64,000 nucleotides of DNA from Phycomyces nitens (Eukaryota; Mucoromycota; Mucoromycetes; Mucorales; Phycomycetaceae): positions 1,612,001 to 1,676,000 of the forward strand of contig JAHRBC010000003.1 in assembly GCA_022702545.1 (NCBI GenBank), read 5' to 3'. Position 1 is the first letter of the stretch. Every line of letters begins with the position of its first letter. The position numbers and the translations under genes were made by a program. The notes under the pieces are model-generated. The model was not told the origin of the DNA. It made no database searches and saw nothing but the letters and a program-made list of their open reading frames with translations. Shown here piece by piece: positions 9,900 to 21,146 of this stretch.

Positions 9900-11407
9900 A
9901 TGGGAAAGGCAAAGAAGAGCATCAATCCCGCTGATGCTGCCCGTACGTCTACCATGCCCTTTATTATTCTCAATTAACCATCTACTTACAGCCTGATTTG
10001 TGATTTAGGCAAGGCGCAGCGTAAGCGTGAGATCAAAAAGGTAGGATGCACAAAAAAAAAGAAAAGATAGTGTCTAGAGCCAGCCTTTTAGTATGAAATT
10101 ATTAATAATAATTAATTAATTCAATAATAATAATAATAATAAAAAGAATAAAGATGACCGCAAAAGAGCTCGTGAAAATGCACTTTCTAAAAAAGATACG
10201 GGAAGAACAAAGCAAGAGATTGCTCGCTTGGAGAATTTGGGTATGGGATATGTCCAAAGACGATTATTAAGCACTCTAATGTATTTGTAATAGCTCGGCT
10301 AAAACAGCTGGACAAAAATGGACAGACTCGATTGGCGTCCCTCAAGGAAGATGTGGGCAAGATTGAAAAGGCCAAAAAGGTAGACAAAAAAAAAGTGTGT
10401 GTATGATTTATTGCTAATCTCTACTATACAGTCTCAAGGATTGACAGGGTAAGAAAGCCATTGAATACAGTCAGAATGGTGTTCTTGACAACTATACTGT
10501 TGTAGAGCAGCAGCAGCGTTGGCAGCTAGACAAAAGCAGCAGCAAGAACAACATGAAACCAGGAAACTTGTCTATGACCCAAAGTCTGGAGCATTTGTTC
10601 CAGCAAAAGTAAAGAAAAAGGCCACGACTGAGCAAGTGGAACAGAACGATGATGATTCGGATTCTTTAAGTTCATCATCGGGTTCGTCGGATTCGGACAC
10701 TGATATGTCAGATTCTGACAGTGAAGAGTCTGAAAAGGAGAGTGACACTGAGGACATTCCTCTGCCTCCAGGTCCTCCCCCAGCCGGAGAGGATACCGAT
10801 GAAGATGAAGACATCCCTCTTCCACCCGGCCCACCCCCTCCCCGACCATTCCAAGAGCAACTGGAGCCCATTCAACAGGCACAGGCTATCCAGAATCCAT
10901 TTGGACAGTTTCAGCCGTTCTATGGAATGCCTGGGTTTCCTAATATGATGATACCTCCCCCTCCCCCTCCCCCTGGAAGACCAATGTTTGGCCAGATGCA
11001 GCCTACAATGCAGCGTAAGACGGTATATTTAACAAACAGCCGTAATTAAGCCTCTTTATTCTTCAGGACCTCCCTATGATTCACGGCCACCGATGCGCGC
11101 CCATAAGCCACAGCGGCGGGCTAGACAGATGGACCCGATGCTAAAGGACATGCAGGAAGTTGAGGCCGAGGAATTGGCTGCAGAATTGCTTCCTATAGCC
11201 GGAGCAACGCCTGAGCCTTCTACAGCTTACACTCCAGCGGCTACCATATCGGCCGAACCTCAGCTCAGAAATCTACAAAAGGAGCTACTTGGATTTGTGC
11301 CTGCTGCCTTGAGACGAAAGCAGGCAGCATCGAGAAAGACAGCGTCACTGCCAAAAGGGGCAAGGCCAAACATCAATGCTGCACCGGAAGTCGATGAAAA
11401 TGAGTGA
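9900..11407 (+). CDS. WBP11-like spliceosomal protein
   Basis: Seven exons were assigned: 9900-9942, 10009-10040, 10147-10240, 10294-10379, 10432-10448, 10506-11014 and 11067-11407. They sum to 373 codons plus stop, in frame. The N-terminus (GKAKKSINPADAARKAQRK, then KREIKKNKDDR) matches the basic NP[AT]D-x-x-RK start of WBP11/NPWBP proteins. The middle is an acidic-serine tract followed by repeated DIPLPPGPPP units, which in this family bind WW domains and PQBP1. The C-terminus carries the ATISAEPQLRN...FVPAALRRK block, corresponding to the conserved ATISAKPQI...FVPTALRVRR tail of human WBP11. The family activates pre-mRNA splicing in the nucleus. The protein is shorter than human WBP11 (about 640 aa), mostly in the Pro-rich part. 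The 17-base fifth exon is needed to keep frame: joining exon 4 directly to exon 6 gives a stop. Confidence 0.85.
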
Positions 11408-12056
11408 TGTATGAGTTTCCAATAAATGTCCATCCCTATTGTGAAAGATGTGTTTGAGAGATGTGCCGAAATAGGAATTCGTGGGAATGTTACCATTGTC
11501 TTGTTGGCAAAAGGGTTGAAGACGTAGTACATGATTTACAGTTCTTTCCCGTCCAATACTATCATTATTAGTATTAATAATAATATTATTAATAATAGTA
11601 TTTTTGCAAGGGGTTGAAACTGTAGAGATCATCATGGATCATATTATCTGTCAAGAAGTGATTTCAAACCAATGATGCCATTCCCAACCCCCTCACCCCC
11701 TTTCTCAGTCATCCTGGCTATTGAAATTGAATCACTGGAAACATTGGCTGTTTATTACGATAATATATTGTCACACCATCTATCCAGCAGAATTGGCTTG
11801 ATTGTGCACATGTACAATCCCGCTGACTAGATTTAATGGAATCTACCAAGCGTGTCTAGACTCCAATGACAATTTCAAACGTCTTTTCTTTTTCTTCTTC
11901 TTTTTATTAAGCAGATAAACTATTATATAATTATAATTACTATTATTTTGGTGGGTGGGTGGGTGGGGGGTAATGAAGTATATACAGAATTGGGAAACAA
12001 TGAAAGGTATGTGTATATATAACATTATTCTTCCTGGGGCTTGTTGTTTGATATCA
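11408..12056. other. Convergent 3' spacer
   Basis: Lies between the convergent ends of the WBP11-like and PP1-subunit genes. It contains AT-rich simple sequence and a G-rich GTGG repeat (11951-11969). No gene is supported. Confidence 0.4.
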
Positions 12057-13127
12057 TCATTTCAATCCAAGCTGGCCGGGCGGGGAGAAGAGCGCCTCGT
12101 TTGGGCTGTAAAAGCAATACTTATTAACAAAGGCATGATAATCATGGATTGGCAATTGTTGTTCTTTAAGTGGAGTTTTATCTGATTGAACTGTTGCCGA
12201 ATAAGCCTGTGGTGTGATGTGATGTTTGCGAGATGTGTTCCACAGATTTCGAACTTGAAAATAACCATTTGCTTCATTGTCGTTAATGGGTGAATGAGAT
12301 AAGGGAGGAGGAGGAGACCAGACACGTTTTGCCGCAGTAAGAGATGCACCGAAATCGTAGCGGAATCCAAGCTTCTCTGGCTCCTTGGATAGACTCAGAC
12401 GGTCGAATTCATCGATATCGATATCGTCATCATCTTCACTTGCGCTAGAATCATTCTGTTGTATCGAATGGCAGATAAGGTTAAGACAATAATTATTGCC
12501 GGCGTTGTTATCCCAAGATTCTTTGCCATTAACAGTGTAACGAAGGGCAAAGGAGACCACCTGGATATCCTTTGGCTTATCGAGGCCAATCGTGAAGCCA
12601 AATCGCTCCCAAGTATTGGCAGTGCTGACAATCGGCTCACGGTAATCTGCCTCTAGTTCTTTGAATGAAGCCCAGGAGTCAAGCGAGTATCGAACCACGA
12701 CATGTTTCTGGAATCCAATATTGGCTACTCGGCAGTATCCAGCCAAGCCAAACGGTTTTTCATCGTCAGAGACCTGGACACTCTCTAGACGGATATGTGA
12801 GGCCAAGGAGGATTGGGATGATGGCCAATTCATGTATTTCAATTCATAATGAACGGTTGGTTCACTCAATGGAGGGTCGCTGTGGACTGCACTTGGCATC
12901 TCTGTCTTGAAGAACAGACGAACAGTCTCGAGATCCGTATCACGGAAGCTCACAGACTTCTTTGTTTTCTTTGGAGCATTGGGAACAATGCGACGGACCT
13001 GGACATTGGGACTAGGCAATCGTTTTACAGCTGGTTTCCTGAGAGATACTCGTCTGTGGCTGGTCCGGAGAGGAGGTCTCTCTGAGATGGTTTCAGAGAA
13101 TGTTAAAGATGTGTTTGAGAGAAGCAT
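12057..13127 (-). CDS. Glycogen-targeting PP1 regulatory subunit (CBM21)
   Basis: A 356-residue intronless frame. The start is taken at ATG 13127, because the 27 codons further upstream are Lys/Phe/Tyr-rich and look like leader. It has a PP1-docking RVxF motif, K-S-V-S-F at residues 57-61. A CBM21 glycogen-binding domain spans roughly residues 90-240, with the Y/W-rich core (KYMNWPSSQ, then RYSLDSWASF) and the hallmark WDNNAGNNYC. The family (yeast Gac1/Pig1, animal PPP1R3) brings protein phosphatase 1 to glycogen, where it activates glycogen synthase and restrains phosphorylase. After the CBM21 comes an acidic Asp-rich segment (near residues 250-262) and a C-terminal tail with no recognised domain. 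It is about half the length of yeast Gac1. No internal stop or splice site is needed. It is convergent with the WBP11-like gene. Confidence 0.9.
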   Translation of the reverse strand: MLLSNTSLTFSETISERPPLRTSHRRVSLRKPAVKRLPSPNVQVRRIVPNAPKKTKKSVSFRDTDLETVRLFFKTEMPSAVHSDPPLSEPTVHYELKYMNWPSSQSSLASHIRLESVQVSDDEKPFGLAGYCRVANIGFQKHVVVRYSLDSWASFKELEADYREPIVSTANTWERFGFTIGLDKPKDIQVVSFALRYTVNGKESWDNNAGNNYCLNLICHSIQQNDSSASEDDDDIDIDEFDRLSLSKEPEKLGFRYDFGASLTAAKRVWSPPPPLSHSPINDNEANGYFQVRNLWNTSRKHHITPQAYSATVQSDKTPLKEQQLPIHDYHAFVNKYCFYSPNEALFSPPGQLGLK

Positions 13128-13996
13128 GTTTAATTTACATGAATACAGAAAGAAATGAAGAATATAATTTTTTTTATTTACAAAAAAAAAGAAGATATAT
13201 TTATACAAGTGTTATATCTCTAGATCATCCGTTTCCAGGCGGACCTTTTTTGTTTTAATCCGATATTGATCTATTTAGTTTACCGCACATAGATTTGTAA
13301 TGTGTGTGAGAGAATACCATAGAGTGTGTGAATGAATTTTGATTTGTTTTCTTTTTTTCTTTTTGATTTCAAAAGGACAAGCCGAGATTTCGATTGTCTA
13401 AATATTTGGACAACCAACGTTTGCTGAAAACTGCCAATTCAAGCTATCCAAACGAAACAATACGGCTCCAAGTCCAAACCCCACAGTCAGTTTCTATATA
13501 AGCATTACTATTCTTGTCAATTGAATTGTGTGTAAAGAAGCGTACAGAAAATAGAAGATAAAACGATCGCCTCTCAGCTGAATTGAACTCGAAGTCCTGT
13601 GCAATGTTACTCTAGAGTATTAGGAAACTAGAGGTGGACGTGGCGTTTGTGGCACTTTGCAACATATAATCACCAATATCTCGAACCAATCTTTTTATAT
13701 TAATATTATTGCCCATATCAGTTGATTGATTTGGGGTTGAAACACTGGCAAGAGATTAGAATGTTTCAATTTATCATTGGAATCTACAAAACCTCTCTCT
13801 GTATATATATATTTTCTCATTGGCCATCACAAACACATCTTGATGATCAGTCTGTGATTGTTAATTTTTTTTTAATTGAACAAAATGTATTCAAATTGTA
13901 TTTACAAGAAAAATGTATATATATATATAAATAAAGAAAAAAAGGCATCTAAACAGACAAGCTACTTTGACATTGCTGTGGAATCGAACAGGATCT
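13128..13996. other. Spacer between two minus-strand genes
   Basis: Holds the presumed promoter and leader of the PP1-subunit gene and the 3' region of the homeodomain gene. AT-rich, with no supported gene. Confidence 0.4.
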
Positions 13997-14978
13997 TTAG
14001 CTTATTTTTGAAACGCTTTTTTTTGTTACACGTCGTGGTTCAAGGGTCGATGATCGCTCAAAGTGGTTCCTGCCTAGATCCCGTTTGTCTAGACAACCGT
14101 TAGTCTTGTTGGGTATGACATTGGCCACTTACCCTGGCTGTCTTGCTTCTTGGTTCGCTTGTAAGACCGTTTGGGAACTCTATTGGTACGTCTGCGTCTG
14201 ACAATCTGCTTTGGCTTGTCTTCCTTGGACTGGTCTCGGTGGGCAAGTATATGAGGAAGCAGGCGACGACGTGCATTGATAAACCAGTTGCTTATTTGAC
14301 TGAGTGTCAGATGGGTTGACTCTTTAAGGGCTCCCTTTTCATCTTCACTCGGGTAAGGGTTGTCATAATGGCCAACTAGCCACTGCTTTAGAATCGCCGT
14401 AACTGGTTTCGGGAGGTTGCCACGCCGTCTGCGATAGGTGTCAATTGAAGGTGCCAGGGCAGGTGTGCTTGTGGTGTCGGTTGTCTCTAGAGATTGATCT
14501 TGTTCACAGAACATATACGGATAGTTTGTGTTTGTATTGTCGGTGTGATGGCACCCCTGGCTGCATTGCGATAAGGACTGCAGTAGATGGCTTTGTTGAA
14601 ACTCTTTGGATGATTGAACTCCAAGTGGCTTTTGAAAGGATGAGTCTGGTGGGTTTGGCTGTCCGTTTGTCTGGAGTACGTTCATCCAAACCCGGCCATT
14701 CCACCTCAACATCTCATCGACCTTTTCCTTTTTGGTTCTTATCAACAGCCTACAGGATACAACATCGTCTTGGGCGGGAAAAGGCGAAAGGGTGTAAGAG
14801 GTGTCTTGGAAGACGATGAGGGGACTAAATACACGAAGCTTTGTTGAATTTAAGTAATGTGCGCATACAAACAAAGATGATATATATATATTTATATATT
14901 TGGATTTATTGTGTATACCTTTGGCCGGTCCATATATTTTGTTGGAGGTGTTGGATAAGAGTAGCCGGCGTAGACCAT
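13997..14978 (-). CDS. TALE-type homeodomain transcription factor
   Basis: Proposed exons are 14978-14919, 14838-14133 and 14088-13997, giving 285 residues. The first intron joins a 20-codon Tyr/Pro-rich exon in phase 0. The homeodomain (about residues 157-218) follows [11 protein letters not shown] and carries the three-residue loop extension ([12 protein letters not shown]) that defines TALE/KN-type homeodomains. Helix 3 reads [13 protein letters not shown], with the DNA-contacting W-F-x-N at residues 205-208. It is followed by two Arg/Lys clusters, likely nuclear localisation signals. Such proteins bind DNA as regulators of development or mating in fungi; the target is unknown here. The C-terminus is uncertain. 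If the 44-base segment 14089-14132 (GTAAGT start, ACTAAC branch site, TAG end) is spliced, a 31-residue basic tail is made; otherwise translation stops at 14089 after 269 residues. Confidence 0.85.
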
Positions 14979-17900
14979 GATGAAGAGATGAAGATGAGTG
15001 AAAGAGGAGAAATTTAAGAAAGGCACAAGAGACTCTGGGTTTTTATAGCACACAGGATACAATATATACATATATAAATATGTTTATATATTTATAATTT
15101 ATAAAATAATAATAATAATAATAACAATAATGATGATGGAATTTATATAGATTTATATATATATATATATCAAGACATGTATTTGTCTGATAGACCAGAT
15201 GAAACAGTCGAATAATCTGATGGCCTTGACTTGTCATTGTCAGTTATTGCAAGCCATTGTTATGCAGTTGTTGTGTTCTAGACTTGATTCGAACAAGACA
15301 TCAATCTGGCATCCTTATGCGCACCGCCAAAACAAGACTGGGTTGCTCGATAAAGAGAGCCTGAATTTTTAGGACACAAATGATACTAATGATGATGATA
15401 GTCAACCAGACTTGCCTGAAGATCCCCTTTGGTATCATAAGAATTCAAACACACTCACAAAAGCGTCATTCCAATTGAAACCAAAAAGAGACTAAAACAA
15501 GGTACAAGACATTGGATCTATTTACATGTAACATGTCAGATTACAAGAGGCCATTGCATCCCTAATGTCCAAAATGTCCAATATACCAAATGGAACGACA
15601 GGGAATTCGAATTGACCATGTTGCTATTGTATTATCGCAGGATGTATATATATATACATACATATATATATATATATATTTGGGTCAGTCTCTTTGGGAT
15701 TGATGTGATTATCATTATCATTATCATTAGCATTTTCATGTCCATGTAGTTATTGTTGAAATTTAAAAGAGCCTTAAAAATAGTATACAACAAGACAACA
15801 GATTATTGTGTGATTTTAAGGAGTAAGTGCTAAATGTCAGAGTATTAAAGTTGTGAATTGGACAAATAGATGGATAGAAATCAATGATCTGTCTCTTGGT
15901 TTCATTTAAAGAAACAATTGTATCAATTGGTTTCTCAATACAAGAATCACCTATAGATGCAGACAGTTTATAATGACAGAACAAACATGGCGGGCAGATC
16001 GTTTACTTTAGACCACTAAATTGACAATAGAGACCCTGCTTTTGTATTTATTGACCAAACAAAAAAAAAGAATCAATCCTACCTGGATTATGAGAACTAT
16101 ATAATTGATTTTTTATACCTTGTTTAAATGAGAACAGTCAACATTCAACTGCGCCTCTGTTGTGTCACATATCAAGGGTACATTCACAAAATATACATAC
16201 ATGTACACACAGATACATACATTTACCTTATAATTCAATCAATTAATCATCACACTATCAAAATATGTCTCAAGACTAAAAGAGAATTGCTTGGTTGCAT
16301 CGATACTCCTTGCCCCTAGTCAAACCACTCGCCCTGGCCAAGAGATGTCAGGTGTGTGATCACAATCCAAGCCTCAATTCATTGCTAGGATACCACCATG
16401 GTCTATATATACATACATGTAAATGTAAATGTAAATGTATATATGGGACCTCATTGATCGTATCCTTCAAGGTAGATGATATTCAGAAATCTGTCTAATG
16501 CCGGTGGATCGAGTATCCTAAAGCTTATAATCAGTCAGACTCCTTAATCGGGCATGTAGAGAATTAAAAAACAAGCATTTCCTGCCAGTGTCCCTCAGAC
16601 TACGCATCAACCTTGCACGACACTGACATTCGATGCTGTCACGAGCTGATTTGTCCAAGGACTCATGCTAACAAGAAGTCTGGTAGGCATATTGAGATCA
16701 AGTTAATGTGTAATGCCACGTTTGATCGACAAGTTTTACATTACATATATCAGCTGAGAGACTCTTTATATTCAAAACAGGCTGTAATGTCTTGTCCGTC
16801 TATTGAAAAGACTATGAGATATTTAATTCAATTAGACTGCTTGAAAATCCAACCTATGGGTTCCCATCAGCCAGAATACATTTTGGTATATTTGTAATGG
16901 AATCCCAATAAAACCAAAAAAGATACTAATAGTAATACTAATAGTAATAGTAATACTAATAATAATAATAATAATAATAATTTTGAAAACAACCAAACTG
17001 ATGAGGTACATCAACTAATTGTCTAGTATATGCCAAGTATTGTGCTCTTTCTTATTAATGATTTAAAACTCTTGGAAAGAAAGATAAAATCAGACTAGCC
17101 AGCGGTCTACATTCAACCAAAAGAGTAGAGGTATCTGTCCATGGCTTCAAATGAGATTTACCGACTGTCTGGAGAATATATATATATCTACAGGAGATCA
17201 AGCCTTTGGAACATAAAGTTTTGGCTGTCTAGACGCATCTGTATTGAACTCATGAACATGATTTATATACCAACAGACGTTCTAAATCTATTTGATTATT
17301 TCTGTTTAATCCAAAAGTCTGATTGTCAAATAGACCATGCGCAAGTATTCATAACCACTGTTAATAACCTATCGTTTTTTTATTTGTTTCAATTCCCAAT
17401 TGAATAATAGTGTTTAATGGATCATGGTTACTACAATATTAAACAAAAACAAAAAAAGGCTAAAGAATATAAAATCTGGGCGCCTAATTGAACCCCCCCA
17501 AAGATCATACTCCTCATTTTCTTTTTTTTTTTTTTGCTTTTTTTTGGTACATCACATGTAGAGTCATTTAGAGATTGTGGGTAGATTCAATTGTAAAATA
17601 AAAATAAAAATACAGAGTCCAAGCAAAATGTCACTGCATTTCTTTTTGGATTAGAAATAATCTCTTGACTGCATTACGGTCTGATTTACGGGTAATTAAC
17701 ATGTAATTTACCAATAGTCTCACTAGATGCATCATTCGTACATGGAACATTGCAGACCTGGATAGTTTGCTGCCAGGTATCCAAGGATACAAGATCTAGT
17801 GGTATGAATATTAGAAAGCTACTTGCTTGTCATCTGATTCCTAGGTGTTCTCAGAGTGTGTCCAATGATTGTGGAGCTGTATCGTGTGGTTAAGAGATGT

Positions 17901-18659
17901 TTATGTTTTCTCTGATTCTTAAAGACTATATAAATGTCAGAGACAAAATTTCGGCTTATTCACGGTAAAATCAACAACAACAATAGAATGCTCAATTGAA
18001 CCCTTGATGTGATATAATTACAAATTAGAATAAATAAATCTCTCTCTCTCTCTCTTTATAAAAATAAAAAAATCTGCATTGATACCTTGACTGATCAATT
18101 ACGCCTTTCGGATTTATATCAAACTCTCTTTTAGCTAATGCAATTGCATTATATGTATATTCACTTTTATCTGACAAGAGACTCTGTTATAAATAGCTAT
18201 CAATAAAGCAAAGGTTATGAAAATATGACAAAATGATATTCTTGCTGAATCGCAACGGACTCCAATTGAACCGGGACACTTCCGAGCCACAGATAAATAA
18301 AATGGCAATGGATTCAGATGATTCTATCAACCCAATCCCAATCATTTTAAATTTTTATTTTTATTTTACAAACCAATAACAACACCAGCCTTTATTTTAA
18401 ATAAGTTTCGCGTCGGACGGAGCGCTAGACAGATTGAGCTTATAAAGTCTATATGGAGATGTCTGCTAAATGGGAACAGAAACCAAACCAAATCAAATCA
18501 AATCAAATCAAATCAAATCAAATCAAATAGAGAGAAAGATATTTTGAGTTGTGAAACGAGCACAAGACAGGGACGCATAATATATATGTAATCTAACCCA
18601 CACTTATATTCACATGCGAAATAAGGAATTTATTATTATTATAATCTATAATCATCTTT

Positions 18660-18693
<34 letters not shown>

Positions 18694-19019
18694 TAATAAC
18701 AAAAAGCCACTACTGATATGAAATTAGATTGTATATATTATATTTTTATATATTTTTATATTTATATTCATATATTCATACAGATATATAGCATTCTAGC
18801 CTGTGTGACCCTCCTGAACCCAGAAATATATTTTTATACAATTATTATTATTATTTTTATAATATTCAGAAATCAATAAAATAATAATGTCCAGAATATA
18901 TATATACTAATCTTTTCTCACAATTTTTTTTAAATCGCCGCAAGATTGCTTTCGTCACGCGCTAAATTTGGGTGGTGTTTACTTTTTGGTCCTCTCTTTG
19001 TGATTGACACTTCACAAGT
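14979..19019. other. 4-kb AT-rich gene-free spacer
   Basis: No gene, tRNA or transposon could be supported in 4 kb. The region is dense in microsatellites: TA/ATAT runs near 15649-15680 and 18661-18693, AAT/ATT near 15105 and 16961, CT near 18041, and a CAAAT pentanucleotide array near 18486. A poly-T run interrupted by a single C lies near 17521-17547. Open frames there are short and AT-driven. The right end serves as the promoter region of the BuGZ-like gene. Confidence 0.5.
18486..18533. repeat. CAAAT pentanucleotide microsatellite
   Basis: About nine tandem CAAAT units, nearly perfect. It lies about 490 bases upstream of the BuGZ-like start codon. Confidence 0.9.
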
Positions 19020-20485
19020 ATGGGAAAAAAGAAGAAGTCAAAGTCATTGCGTCCTTGGTGCTGGTATTGTGAAAAGGACTTTGAAGATGACAAGGTTCTT
19101 GTAACACATCAAAGGGTATGTTGTATTAGATCACTAAAAATACATTCATAAAACTCAAAATTGACACCATCAAACCAGGCAAAGCATTTCAAGTGTGAAG
19201 TATGCAACAAGAAGCTCAGTAAGTCAAAGTTGAACGATTGATCCACAAAGCAAAGTAAAAGTAAATTAAAAGTAAACGTATTATTCTTGCTTAGCAACTG
19301 CTGGTGGTATGGCCGTACACGCCCAACAAGTACACAAGGTTGACATTACACAGTGAGTCTGCAAATCAGTCTAAACATCATCTAATCATCTAATCATCTA
19401 ATCAACATCATCTTCTAGGGTGCCTAATGCATTACCTGGTCGAGAAACTTTGGAGATTGAGATTTTTGGAATGGAAGGCATTCCGCATGAAGATCAGGTT
19501 GCCTATGAAGCAAAGATGTCTGGAAACCAGCCGTCAAAGCGTGCGCGTACAGGTGGATCCGGACAATATGATGAACTGACGCCAGAGCAAATCCAACAGC
19601 AGATTGCGCTTCACAAGGCCGGACCATCGGCACCACCTGCTGCTCCCGCTGCACCTCAGCAATACTCTGCTCCTCCATACTATGCGCCCCAGGTCTTTAA
19701 TGGACCACCTATTCCAAATCCATCTCAAGGACCAGGCATGCCCTCTGCCTATCCTGGACAATATAGCCAGTTCTACCAGCCAAGACCTCCGTTTCCCTCT
19801 TATCCTCCTCAACAATTTTCATTCCGTCCACCAGGGTAAGCAAACCAAAACTAATCAAGATTTGATTATGGCAAAATACTAATCCACCTTACCTACTTTC
19901 AAGTGGACCTCCCTTTGGTGCCCAACCATGGCCACCCATCCCACCCGCCGCCCAGCCTATCCAAACGGCTGCTGTTACCCCAAATACTTCCTCTTCATCA
20001 TCGGCGCCCGTGCCCTCCAATGCTCCCAATGCCTCCAATGCTCCCAATGCTCACAATGCTCACAATTCCACAAGCACTGCACCCCAGAATACTTCGAATG
20101 CTGCGGTCAGTAGTATAAATAGTAGTAGTAATAGTAGTGGGGCTACATTCTCTCCATCTGTTCCATACGCACCACCCATGTCAGCACCCACTATTAGTGC
20201 CCCAATAGTGCCGGCCTATCCGACAGAACCTGCGCCTGCGGTTAGTGGCTATGACTATTCTGGGATTCCTGCCGAGACCACACCTGTTGTGGAAGGCGGT
20301 AAGAAAAAGGCGTCAAAATCAGTGTTGATCTACAATCATTCTACCCTGTCTCCGGTAAGTGTGCATAAAATTGCAAGCCTAACAATTGTATATACAATAC
20401 ATACATTATGGATTTTATCTGACAAGGAAGAGGATTTTAGGATGAGTTGAGAGGACAACTAGAGAAGTATGCCATCAGGATCTAG
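19020..20485 (+). CDS. BuGZ/ZNF207-like zinc-finger protein
   Basis: Six exons (19020-19115, 19179-19218, 19295-19352, 19419-19835, 19904-20354 and 20441-20485) give 368 residues in frame. The N-terminus holds two close C2H2 fingers with ligands C14/C17/H30/H35 and C38/C41/H54/H59, in the pattern LRPWCWYCEKDFEDD then HFKCEVCNKKL shared by ZNF207/BuGZ and plant SUF4. Next comes the family block VPNALPGRETLEIEIFGMEG. The middle is long, low-complexity Pro/Ala/Asn/Ser sequence of the kind that drives BuGZ condensation. The last two exons encode a GLEBS-like Bub3-binding motif, LIYNHSTLSPDELRGQLEKY. In animals BuGZ binds Bub3, stabilises it at kinetochores, aids microtubule assembly and also affects splicing. 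The presence of fingers plus GLEBS argues for the Bub3-linked role. The stop lies only 15 codons into the last exon. Confidence 0.88.
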
Positions 20486-21146
20486 AGATGACCCACTCCC
20501 TCACCCCCCAAACAAAAAAACAAAAAGAACGAACGAAAGAAAGAAAGAAAAGAAAAAGGTTTCTTCTTCTCCTTCTTCTTTTCTTTCTTCTTCTTCTTCT
20601 TCTTCTTCTTGTGTGTGTAGTAGATAAAAAGGCTGGTAAGGTGCACTGCAATAAAAAAAAACATAATAATACTATTGTGATCAATACAATATATTCTCCA
20701 TAAGCACCTTTATTTCTATTATTTTTTGCATTGTTGTTGACAAAAGCCCTGTTGGTGACACCCACGCGTCTTAAGCAGCAAAAGTTGGGAAGTCTGAGAG
20801 CTGTCGTTAAAGAAGCTCGTGGTCTCCTTCTTTCTTCTGACTTGAAACCCAGTCTAGAGGATATTCCAAGGACTGTCTTGGAAAATAAAACGATGATTTG
20901 TCCTAAAACAAACAAAGGCCCGCCAAGGTAATCCAGTCAGGGGGTTGTGTTGAGCTGATCTTGTAGATTTATCTTTTTCTATTTCTATTTTCGCCACAGC
21001 AGTCTTTTTTTTTTCTTTTTTTTGTTATTTATTTCCATATTTTCTATTCAATTCAATTGAATTCAATTCATTTCATTTCACTTTGCTTCATTTTGCTTTA
21101 CTCTACTCTACTCTACTTCTCCAATTGACCTCTCTACAAAGTCTCC
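20486..21146. other. Spacer with unexplained open frames
   Basis: Contains a GAA/TTC-type repeat (about 20556-20610) and, at 20731-20931, a 66-codon plus-strand frame of higher G+C than the surroundings, with a 146-codon minus-strand frame across it. Neither resembles a known family and neither has convincing splice links. A pyrimidine-rich leader with CTCTA repeats (21099-21116) precedes the next gene. Confidence 0.35.

Noticed and set aside
14029..14060. GGTTCAAGGGTCG, resembling a tRNA T-loop region
   Set aside because: No matching cloverleaf; it falls in the likely last exon of the homeodomain gene.
15265..15340. A GTTCGAATC-like string on the minus strand, resembling a tRNA B box
   Set aside because: No A box, acceptor stem or anticodon arm could be folded around it.
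20475..20915. A 146-codon minus-strand frame with a long Arg/Lys run
   Set aside because: The basic run is the translation of a TTC/GAA-type microsatellite, and the rest lacks any recognisable feature.
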